From positions 1 to 5,487 of the forward strand of contig JANWID010000191.1 in NCBI GenBank assembly GCA_025450095.1: a DNA stretch of 5,487 nt. The letters run 5' to 3'. This document shows, in pieces, positions 1 through 5,487 of this stretch. The stretch is from Bacteroidia bacterium (GTDB lineage Bacteria > Bacteroidota > Bacteroidia > AKYH767-A > OLB10). Position 1 is the first letter of the stretch, and every line of letters begins with the position of its first letter. The notes beneath the pieces are model-generated. The model was not told the DNA's origin. It did no database searches and was given only the letters and a program-made list of their open reading frames with translations. Both the position numbers and the translations under genes were made by a program.

Positions 1-1
1 C

Positions 2-190
2 AGGATGTTGATTCCCAAACACCTCCAGGAATGGGCTTCCTTAGGTAAAGAGGTTGTTATAGCCACTTATGGTGGAAAAATTGAAATCTGGGCGAAGGAT
101 AAATTCAACATACCTACAGCAGAAGATTCAGAACGCTATGCTGACCTGGCGGAGGATCTTTTCAAGGATGATAAAGAGGGAGACGACTAA
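2..190 (+). CDS. mraZ: MraZ, transcriptional regulator of the dcw cluster (C-terminal fragment, 5' end cut by window)
   Basis: The reading frame is open from the left edge, so only the last 62 codons are present; the ATG at base 5 is an internal methionine, not the start. The visible part begins with Arg-Met-Leu-Ile-Pro-Lys, which matches the 'GR-x-LIP' opening of the second SpoVT/AbrB-like half of MraZ. The usual Gly-Lys-x-(hydrophobic)-x-Ile-Trp pattern (KIEIWAKDKF) follows, then an acidic tail ending in DDKEGDD. MraZ family proteins are ring-forming DNA-binding proteins that bind repeats upstream of their own gene and control the dcw operon; they carry two AbrB-like halves in about 150 residues, so roughly 60% of this protein lies outside the window. 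Its place directly before rsmH is the standard dcw arrangement and supports the call. Neither the N-terminal half nor the operator repeats can be assessed here. Confidence 0.9.
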   Translation, partial: RMLIPKHLQEWASLGKEVVIATYGGKIEIWAKDKFNIPTAEDSERYADLAEDLFKDDKEGDD

Positions 191-1096
191 ATGGTTTACC
201 ACGAACCTGTCATGCCCGAAGAATGCATGCAAGGGCTCGCTATCAAACCTGATGGAGTTTATGTAGATGTAACATTTGGGGGAGGGGGACATTCGAAACG
301 GCTACTTGAAAAATTAGGAGCAAATCAGGGAACAGTAATAGCCTTTGACCAGGATCCGGACGCCGAGGCAAATAAAATAAACGACAAGAGATTTATTCTC
401 ATCAGGGATAACTTTAGTAACATGCAACAACATCTCAGGCAACAAGGGCTCATTCCGGTAGACGGGATCCTGGCCGACCTGGGTGTATCGTCGCATCAAT
501 TTGATGAACCTGCACGGGGATTTTCAATCCGTTACGATCACAACCTCGATATGAGGATGGATAATGAATATGGAATCACTGCCCTGGAAATTTTGAATAC
601 TTATTCTGAAAAAGAATTGGTCAGGATCTTTTCAAGTTATGGTGAAGTCAGGAATTCAAAAACATTAGCAGCAACTATTGTCGAAGCACGCAACCGTGCA
701 CCCTTGTCAGGTTCCGAAAGTTTCAGGAAAGCAATATCACATCTTGTTCCTAAAGCAAATGAATCACAATACCTGGCACAGGTTTACCAGGCATTGCGAA
801 TCGAAGTGAACAAAGAATTAGATGCTTTGAAATCCATGCTGGAACAGAGCGCTGAGGTATTAAAAAAAGGTGGTCGGCTTGTAGTAATGTCATATCACTC
901 ACTGGAAGACAGGTTGGTTAAAAATTTTATTGCTAAAGGAAATTTCGAAGGCTTAGATAATAAAGATGTTTTTGGTAATGCTGTTGGAATCAGTTTTCGC
1001 CCTATTACTAAAAAACCAATTGTTCCATCAGCACAGGAAATTATTGAAAATCCCAGGTCACGTAGTGCAAGATTAAGGATTGCTGAAAAAATCTGA
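191..1096 (+). CDS. rsmH: 16S rRNA (cytosine(1402)-N(4))-methyltransferase RsmH (MraW)
   Basis: This 301-residue protein is close to the usual RsmH length of 300-315. It uses S-adenosylmethionine to methylate N4 of C1402 in the ribosomal decoding centre, a cytoplasmic reaction. Family motifs are all visible: HEPVM at 4-8 near the N-terminus; the SAM-binding glycine loop DVTFGGGGHS at 26-35; AFDQD at 51-55 with an acidic residue expected to hold the SAM ribose; DGILADLGVSSHQ at 91-103; LDMRMD at 119-124; YQALRIEVN at 199-207; SYHSLEDRLVKNF at 234-246; and the C-terminal NPRSRSARLR at 287-296. The ATG follows the mraZ stop codon with no spacer, which suggests coupled translation. A purine-rich GAGGGAG lies about 9 bases upstream and could be a weak ribosome binding site. 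Nothing is truncated and no key motif is missing. Confidence 0.97.
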   Translation: MVYHEPVMPEECMQGLAIKPDGVYVDVTFGGGGHSKRLLEKLGANQGTVIAFDQDPDAEANKINDKRFILIRDNFSNMQQHLRQQGLIPVDGILADLGVSSHQFDEPARGFSIRYDHNLDMRMDNEYGITALEILNTYSEKELVRIFSSYGEVRNSKTLAATIVEARNRAPLSGSESFRKAISHLVPKANESQYLAQVYQALRIEVNKELDALKSMLEQSAEVLKKGGRLVVMSYHSLEDRLVKNFIAKGNFEGLDNKDVFGNAVGISFRPITKKPIVPSAQEIIENPRSRSARLRIAEKI

Positions 1097-1110
1097 TACT
1101 GTAATTTAAA

Positions 1111-1512
1111 ATGAACAGAGTAAAAAAATCAGTGGAGCCCGTTGAGGCTCCTTCCAGGGAACCCAAAAAAGCACCGGTTCAATGGAAGTATGTCAAGTAC
1201 CTGAATGCTGTCGGCATATTTAGTAAAGATATGTTGGTGAAGGTAATGCCATACATCTTTTTCCTCACCCTGATTGCACTTGTTTATATAGCCAATAGCT
1301 ATTACGCAGAGCGAACAATCAGGGATATTGATGCAGTTTCCAAAGAATTAAAAACACTTCGTACAGAATATATCACTGGTAAATCAGAACTGATGATTGT
1401 AAGTAAACAATCGGAAGTTGCCAGGGCCGTCGCTCCTCAAGGACTCAAAGAGCCGGTAGAAGCTCCAAAGAAAATTATAGTTCAACCCGTAACTGATAAA
1501 TCTTCCGACTGA
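1111..1512 (+). CDS. ftsL: FtsL-like bitopic cell division protein (Bacteroidota type)
   Basis: This 133-residue protein has the layout of FtsL: a basic, proline-containing cytoplasmic N-terminus (1-45), one membrane span at about 46-62 (VMPYIFFLTLIALVYIA), then a charged helix of coiled-coil character at about 65-100 (heptad-like I/L positions, e.g. RDIDAVSKELKTLR), and a Pro/Lys-rich tail. FtsL sequences are poorly conserved, so the call rests on topology, size and its position between rsmH and ftsI. The 'VYIANSYYAE' and 'SEL-IVSKQSEV' stretches resemble the short FtsL-like proteins of Bacteroidota as I remember them. In the family, FtsL works in the periplasm with FtsB/FtsQ to recruit and activate the FtsW-FtsI synthase. 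The ATG lies 14 bases after rsmH in an A/T-rich stretch with no Shine-Dalgarno sequence. The peptide EPVEAP occurs twice, at residues 9-14 and 114-119. Confidence 0.8.
   Translation: MNRVKKSVEPVEAPSREPKKAPVQWKYVKYLNAVGIFSKDMLVKVMPYIFFLTLIALVYIANSYYAERTIRDIDAVSKELKTLRTEYITGKSELMIVSKQSEVARAVAPQGLKEPVEAPKKIIVQPVTDKSSD
1122..1151 (+). other. Slippery A7 heptamer plus hairpin at the start of ftsL (candidate recoding or translation-control element)
   Basis: Seven A's at 1122-1128 are phased A_AAA_AAA in the ftsL frame (end of codon 4, codons 5 and 6). After a 5-base spacer comes a perfect 6-bp stem, GGAGCC (1134-1139) with GGCTCC (1146-1151), enclosing a 6-base loop. This is the geometry of a -1 frameshift site. 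A -1 shift would give five new residues (ISGAR) and then stop at TGA 1143-1145, inside the loop, producing an 11-residue peptide. The sequence elements are seen directly; any function is inference. In-frame A_AAA_AAA tracts also occur in rsmH, ftsI and murE, so the tract alone is not special; the hairpin at the right distance is what sets this one apart. Confidence 0.25.
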
Positions 1513-1517
1513 TTCGT

Positions 1518-3626
1518 ATGGGCGACACTAAAAGAGATATTTTAAAAAGAATATATTTTGTTTATGGTTTTATTTGCCTGTTTGGATTTGCAATAGTCGC
1601 TAAAATCTGGCATATCCAATTTGTTGAAGGTGATAATTGGAGAGCGAAAGCTGACAGTCTTACAACGCGATTGAATAAAATTGAACCTGCAAGAGGTAAT
1701 ATTTATACCTCTGATGGAAGTCTTCTTGCAACATCGGTACCGATTTATGATTTACGCGTTGATCTGTTGTCGGAATCAATCACCCGAGAAATTTTCAATG
1801 ACCAGGTTGACTCTCTTTCCATCTGCATGGCTAAGCTTTTCAAAGATCGTTCTGCTGCAGAATACAAACAGATTCTCCGGGAAGCCCGAAAAGAAGGTTC
1901 ACGTTATTTCCTGTTAAAGCGCGGAGTATCCTACAAGGAACTTCAGGCAGTTAAGAAATTTCCCATTTTCAGAATGGGTCGCTATAAAGGCGGATTAATC
2001 CCTGAACAAAAAAACAAACGTGTAAAACCATTCAACCTCCTGGCTTCACGTACTGTGGGATATAATATTGATGGTGTTGAACCGGTAGGGATCGAGGGAG
2101 CTTTCGACAAACACCTGCGTGGTGTGAGCGGAATGAGGTTGATGCAACGTATATCCGGTAACGTTTGGAAGCCACTCAACGATGAAAATGAAATTGAACC
2201 ACGTGACGGTAATGATGTAATCACTACAATCGATCTGAATATTCAGGATGTAGCTCATCAGTCATTGGCTTACCAGCTTAAACAACACAATGCTGATAAA
2301 GGTTGTGCTATTCTTATGGAGGTTGAGACGGGAGAGATCAGGGCAATTGCGAACCTGACAAGAGGCATCGACGGAAATTATTACGAGGAGTTCAACTTTG
2401 GAGTGGGTGAAAGCACAGAGCCAGGATCTACTTTCAAACTGGCTTCAGTTATGGCATTGATTGAAGATGGATATGTAGATCTTGATGATTCGGTTGACAC
2501 GCAGGGTGGAGCCGTAAGGTTTGCAAACAGGATCATGAAAGACTCTCACGATGGGGGATATGGGAAAATTTCTGTGCAACATACTTTTGAGGTGAGTTCC
2601 AATGTAGGAATTTCAAAACTTGTTTATAAATATTATGCTAAAAATCCCCAGGCTTACATCGACAGGATTAAAGGTTTTGGTCTCGGAAAAAAACTTGATT
2701 TACAAAGTTCCGGTGAAGGTCAGCCAAGGATAAAAAATACAGATGACAAAACGTGGTCGAAAGTTTCACTTCCATGGATTTCCATAGGATATGAATGTTC
2801 ACTGACACCATTGCAAATACTCACTTTTTACAACGCAGTAGCCAATAACGGCAGGATGGTAAAACCATTGTTTGTAAAGGAAATCAGGAATAAAGGACAC
2901 CTGGTAGAAACTTTCAAGCCAGTTATTTTACATGATAGCATCGCATCTCCTTCTACAATTGCGAAGGTTAAAGTGATGTTAGAAGGTGTGGTTCAACAGG
3001 GAACGGCAACCAACCTGAAACATGCGCAATACAAAATAGCAGGAAAAACCGGTACTGCCCAAATCGCCAATGCAAGAGAAGGTTACAAAGGTGGTAAGGT
3101 TAAATACCAGGCATCATTTGTAGGTTATTTCCCTGCTGATAATCCAAAATACAGTTGCATTGTTGTTGTATATGCGCCAAATGGTGGTATGTATTATGCT
3201 GCACAGGTAGCAGGTCCGATATTCAAGGAAATTGCTGATAAGGTTTTCGCCAGCAGCATTGAATTGCATAAGGAATTAAAGTATGAGGAAAATCTTGCAC
3301 AAAATCTTCCTTCAGCTAAGACCGGTCAGTATGGTCAGACTGAAAAAGTTGTGAGAACCTTAAAAATTCCAGCTCAATTACCAGAAAGTCAGGATCGTTG
3401 GATTGCTGCTAAATCTACATCCGACAATGTGGTATTCACCGGCGTGAAATTCCGTCACGACCAGGTGCCAAACGTAGTTGGAATGGGATTGAGAGATGCA
3501 ATTTTCTTACTGGAAAGCAAAGGATTGCAGGTCCGAATTATAGGACGTGGAACAATTCTCAAACAATCAATAAATGCAGGCTCACGGATTCAACGTGGCC
3601 AGGAAATCGTAATTCAACTGGGGTGA
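1518..3626 (+). CDS. ftsI: Septal peptidoglycan transpeptidase FtsI (class B PBP, PBP3) with C-terminal PASTA domain
   Basis: This 702-residue class B penicillin-binding protein is expected to cross-link peptidoglycan at the division septum, anchored in the inner membrane with its body in the periplasm. Domains in order: a short cytoplasmic basic N-terminus; one uncleaved membrane span at about 12-29; the PBP dimerisation/pedestal domain opening with ARGNIYTSDGSLLA at 58-71; the transpeptidase domain at about 235-575; a polar linker; and one PASTA domain at about 648-702 (VPNVVGMGLRDAIFLLESKG to the end). All catalytic motifs are present: S304-T-F-K307 with the acylated serine, S360-S-N362, and K510-T-G-T-A. 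A second KTG at 601-603 lies in the linker and is not catalytic. The ATG is 5 bases after ftsL with no Shine-Dalgarno sequence; the next in-frame ATG would remove the membrane anchor, so this start is preferred. Position between ftsL and murE favours FtsI over an elongation PBP2 or a sporulation SpoVD-type protein, which also carries PASTA. Confidence 0.95.
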   Translation: MGDTKRDILKRIYFVYGFICLFGFAIVAKIWHIQFVEGDNWRAKADSLTTRLNKIEPARGNIYTSDGSLLATSVPIYDLRVDLLSESITREIFNDQVDSLSICMAKLFKDRSAAEYKQILREARKEGSRYFLLKRGVSYKELQAVKKFPIFRMGRYKGGLIPEQKNKRVKPFNLLASRTVGYNIDGVEPVGIEGAFDKHLRGVSGMRLMQRISGNVWKPLNDENEIEPRDGNDVITTIDLNIQDVAHQSLAYQLKQHNADKGCAILMEVETGEIRAIANLTRGIDGNYYEEFNFGVGESTEPGSTFKLASVMALIEDGYVDLDDSVDTQGGAVRFANRIMKDSHDGGYGKISVQHTFEVSSNVGISKLVYKYYAKNPQAYIDRIKGFGLGKKLDLQSSGEGQPRIKNTDDKTWSKVSLPWISIGYECSLTPLQILTFYNAVANNGRMVKPLFVKEIRNKGHLVETFKPVILHDSIASPSTIAKVKVMLEGVVQQGTATNLKHAQYKIAGKTGTAQIANAREGYKGGKVKYQASFVGYFPADNPKYSCIVVVYAPNGGMYYAAQVAGPIFKEIADKVFASSIELHKELKYEENLAQNLPSAKTGQYGQTEKVVRTLKIPAQLPESQDRWIAAKSTSDNVVFTGVKFRHDQVPNVVGMGLRDAIFLLESKGLQVRIIGRGTILKQSINAGSRIQRGQEIVIQLG

Positions 3627-3628
3627 TG
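3624..3628 (+). promoter_or_regulatory. TGATG stop/start overlap, ftsI to murE (translational coupling)
   Basis: The ftsI stop TGA and the murE ATG share one base. An alternative in-frame GTG at 3623 sits directly before this ATG and would add one residue. ATG is preferred because it is the stronger initiator and because the same TGATG arrangement recurs at the murE-mraY junction. Termination-reinitiation coupling is inferred from the overlap. Confidence 0.75.
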
Positions 3629-5089
3629 AAGTCGCTGAAAGAAATATTATACAAAGCCGGTTTGCTTGAAGTAATTGGTTCAACATCTGTTGAGGTGAAT
3701 GCGATAGTTTTCAGTTCTTCAGAAGTTGTTAAAGGCGGACTTTTTGTTGCCGTGAGAGGTACCAGGGCAGATGGACATAATTTCATTCAGCATGCTGTTG
3801 AATCAGGTGCAGCAGCAATTGTTTGCGAAGAATTCCCAAAAACAATCCGCCAGGGTGTTACATATGTCAGAGTCACTGACAGTGCGGTGGCACTCTCGGT
3901 CATTGCCGGAAATTATTTTGACAACCCGTCTTCAAAAATCAAATTGATTGGAATTACCGGAACCAATGGTAAAACCACATCTGTAACCTTGTTATTTCAT
4001 CTTTTCAGAAACCTTGGTTTCCGTTGCGGAATTTTATCTACGGTGAGAAACCAGGTTAACAGCGAAATTTTTCCGGCTACTCATACTACTCCTGATCCAG
4101 TTAAGCTGAATGAATTGCTCAGTCACATGGTTCGTGAAAATTGTGAATACTGCTTTATGGAAGTCAGTTCGCATGCAATTGTACAACAGCGCATAGCCGG
4201 TCTGACCTTCACAGGTGGCATATTCACAAACATCACTCACGATCATCTCGATTATCACAAAACTTTTGATGAATACATCAAGGCAAAAAAAGGATTTTTT
4301 GATCAGTTAGGATCCGAAGCATTTGCACTTTACAATGCAGATGACAGGAATGGGAAAATAATGATTCAGAATACCAAAGCTGTTAAAAAGAGTTTTGGAT
4401 TGAAATCGATGGCAGATTTCCGATGCAGAATAATTGAAAATTCCTTCACCGGTCTAATGCTTAATATTGATGGCAATGAAGTTATATGCAGGTTGATAGG
4501 CACGTTCAACGCATATAACGTTACTGGAGTATACGCTACTGCAATACTGCTTGGCCAGGATCCATTACAGGTACTTACTACCATCAGCAGTCTGAGTGCT
4601 GTGGAAGGCCGGTTTGAATATGTGATTTCGGGTAACCAGATTATGGGAATTGTTGATTATGCCCATACCCCGGACGCCCTTCAAAATGTGTTGAACACCA
4701 TAAAAGATATTCGCACAGGTAATGAAAAGGTAATCACAATTGTGGGCTGTGGAGGTGACCGAGATGTTGCAAAAAGACCGGTGATGGCAAAAATCGCTTG
4801 TGAAATGAGCGATAAAGTTATTCTCACCAGCGACAATCCCCGTTCAGAAGATCCTGATAAAATAATTGACGAAATGAAAGCAGGCGTGCCTGCTCAATAT
4901 CTTAAAAAGTTATTATCGGTAACCGACCGTCGTGAGGCACTGAAAGTGGCTTGCAGCCTGGCACAACCAGGTGATATCATTTTAGTAGCCGGAAAAGGAC
5001 ATGAAAAATACCAGGAAATCAAAGGTGTGAAACATCCTTTTGATGACAAGCAAGTGTTGGAAGATTCATTTAAAATATTTGAAAGCTGA
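3626..5089 (+). CDS. murE: UDP-N-acetylmuramoyl-L-alanyl-D-glutamate--2,6-diaminopimelate ligase MurE
   Basis: This 487-residue Mur ligase adds the third stem-peptide residue to UDP-MurNAc-L-Ala-D-Glu in the cytoplasm, using ATP. The N-terminal UDP-binding domain (about 1-100) has [16 protein letters not shown] at 39-54. The central ATPase domain has the P-loop [11 protein letters not shown] at 109-119, HTTPDP at 153-158, EVSSHA at 179-184, THDHLDYH at 204-211 and the AK motif at 220-221, whose lysine is carbamylated in the family. The C-terminal domain has GRFE at 328-331, VDYAHTPD at 343-350, [12 protein letters not shown] at 374-385, D403-N-P-R406 and AGKGHE at 455-460. DNPR is the signature of enzymes that accept meso-diaminopimelate; lysine-adding MurE proteins differ at the last positions. 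One oddity is that the DSR motif expected near residue 30 reads SSS. The stop overlaps the mraY start. MurF is not next to it, although it follows murE in many Proteobacteria. Confidence 0.97.
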   Translation: MKSLKEILYKAGLLEVIGSTSVEVNAIVFSSSEVVKGGLFVAVRGTRADGHNFIQHAVESGAAAIVCEEFPKTIRQGVTYVRVTDSAVALSVIAGNYFDNPSSKIKLIGITGTNGKTTSVTLLFHLFRNLGFRCGILSTVRNQVNSEIFPATHTTPDPVKLNELLSHMVRENCEYCFMEVSSHAIVQQRIAGLTFTGGIFTNITHDHLDYHKTFDEYIKAKKGFFDQLGSEAFALYNADDRNGKIMIQNTKAVKKSFGLKSMADFRCRIIENSFTGLMLNIDGNEVICRLIGTFNAYNVTGVYATAILLGQDPLQVLTTISSLSAVEGRFEYVISGNQIMGIVDYAHTPDALQNVLNTIKDIRTGNEKVITIVGCGGDRDVAKRPVMAKIACEMSDKVILTSDNPRSEDPDKIIDEMKAGVPAQYLKKLLSVTDRREALKVACSLAQPGDIILVAGKGHEKYQEIKGVKHPFDDKQVLEDSFKIFES

Positions 5090-5091
5090 TG
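5087..5091 (+). promoter_or_regulatory. TGATG stop/start overlap, murE to mraY (translational coupling)
   Basis: The last base of the murE TGA is the first base of the mraY ATG, the same one-base overlap as at ftsI-murE. The stretch just upstream is A/T-rich (TTTAAAATATTTGAAAGC) and lacks a clear Shine-Dalgarno sequence, so re-initiation by ribosomes finishing murE is a reasonable inference. Confidence 0.75.
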
Positions 5092-5487
5092 CTGTATTAC
5101 CTGTTCGAATACCTCGATAAAACGTTTGATATACCTGGAGCAGGGCTGTTCCGTTATCTCTCTTTCCGTGCCGCTATGGCAATCATTGTTTCATTGTTCA
5201 TCACTTTGATACTCGGAAAAAGGATCATCATGATGCTCCTGAACAAACAAGTTGGTGAAACCATCAGGGACCTTGGTCTGGAAGGACAAGCGAAAAAACA
5301 AGGCACTCCAACGATGGGAGGATTAATCATTTTGTCGGCCATCCTGATTCCTGTTTTACTCTTTACCAAGTTGGACAATATCTATGTGATCATCATGATC
5401 CTTTCAACCATTTGGCTTGGTGCAATCGGTTTTCTTGATGATTATATCAAAGTTTTCAAAAAAGATAAAAAAGGATTAGCAGGGAAA
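5089..5487 (+). CDS. mraY: Phospho-N-acetylmuramoyl-pentapeptide-transferase MraY (N-terminal fragment, 3' end cut by window)
   Basis: The frame is open from the ATG to the right edge: 133 codons of a protein that is usually 360-420 residues in this family. MraY is a multi-span inner-membrane enzyme that transfers phospho-MurNAc-pentapeptide from UDP to undecaprenyl phosphate, giving lipid I. Visible hallmarks are an N-terminal [12 protein letters not shown] stretch entering the first span (about 26-43), the cytoplasmic loop motif [14 protein letters not shown] at 69-82 leading into the second span, and a third span at about 97-115 ending in GFLDDYIK at 114-121. D117 and D118 match the conserved Asp pair of the active site, and KKGLAGK at 127-133 is the typical stretch that follows. 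The start is fixed by the overlap with murE and by good agreement with family N-termini. The later catalytic aspartate and the HHH-type motif are beyond the window. Confidence 0.96.
   Translation, partial: MLYYLFEYLDKTFDIPGAGLFRYLSFRAAMAIIVSLFITLILGKRIIMMLLNKQVGETIRDLGLEGQAKKQGTPTMGGLIILSAILIPVLLFTKLDNIYVIIMILSTIWLGAIGFLDDYIKVFKKDKKGLAGK

Noticed and set aside
5..190. A complete 61-residue small protein starting at ATG 5.
   Set aside because: The frame is open to the left edge, and the sequence matches the interior of MraZ (Arg-Met-Leu-Ile-Pro), so it is a fragment of a longer gene.
1134..1151. The ftsL hairpin as an intrinsic terminator.
   Set aside because: No run of T's follows the stem, and it sits inside a coding region of a tight operon.
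1982..2258. Two overlapping open frames on the minus strand opposite ftsI.
   Set aside because: They lie wholly within a well-supported ftsI, their translations resemble no known family, and they have no start context; they are shadows of the coding strand.
3318..3326. A second KTG motif in FtsI (residues 601-603).
   Set aside because: It lies in the linker after the transpeptidase domain and lacks the following T-A/T-S and strand context; the true motif is at 510-512.
3559..3786. Minus-strand open frame across the ftsI-murE junction.
   Set aside because: Both strands cannot plausibly be coding here: the + strand carries the end of the PASTA domain and the start of the MurE UDP-binding domain, and the antisense translation has no recognisable features.
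4285..4300. A7-GGA-T6 inverted repeat that looks like a small terminator or slippery site inside murE.
   Set aside because: The stem is only A-T pairs with a 3-base loop, too weak to terminate, and it encodes the conserved AKKGFF stretch with the carbamylated lysine. A -1 shift there would hit a stop after three codons.
5154..5378. Minus-strand open frame of 74 codons near the right edge.
   Set aside because: It is antisense to the first spans of MraY, whose TPTMGG motif is unmistakable on the + strand.
5223..5400. The 12-base word GATCATCATGAT occurs at 5223-5234 and 5388-5399; the second copy is part of a 13-base palindrome.
   Set aside because: Both copies encode Ile-Ile-Met within hydrophobic membrane segments of MraY, so codon and residue bias explain them; there is no sign of a protein-binding site.

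Overview
The window is a slice of a dcw (division and cell wall) cluster. All genes are on the + strand, in the order 'mraZ - rsmH - ftsL-like - ftsI (PASTA-bearing) - murE - mraY'. Both ends are cut inside genes: the left edge falls within mraZ and the right edge within mraY. Coding density is near total, with gaps of 0, 14 and 5 bases and then two one-base TGATG stop/start overlaps, so this looks like one co-transcribed unit whose promoter lies upstream of the window. There is no stretch of 300 bases without a gene.

The organism is most likely a member of Bacteroidota, perhaps an uncultured Bacteroidales-like lineage; the order is a guess. The reasons are: moderately AT-rich DNA with Lys mostly as AAA; start codons without convincing Shine-Dalgarno sequences; a short FtsL of the Bacteroidota type; a roughly 700-residue division transpeptidase with one C-terminal PASTA domain; a MurE with the DNPR signature of meso-diaminopimelate enzymes; and mraY directly after murE with no murF between them.

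Region by region: 2-190 is the C-terminal AbrB-like half of MraZ, the cluster's own DNA-binding regulator. 191-1096 is RsmH, the 16S rRNA m4C1402 methyltransferase. 1111-1512 is a small bitopic FtsL-like division protein. 1518-3626 is FtsI/PBP3, the septal transpeptidase. 3626-5089 is MurE, which adds the third residue of the stem peptide. 5089 to the end is the first third of MraY, which makes lipid I.

Together MurE and MraY supply precursor, FtsI cross-links it at the septum, FtsL is part of the complex that holds and activates FtsI, and MraZ and RsmH are the conserved leader genes. I found no evidence of a new biological system. The points most worth a second look are a slippery A7 tract followed by a GC-rich hairpin at the start of ftsL, and the loss of the usual DSR motif in the N-terminal domain of MurE.
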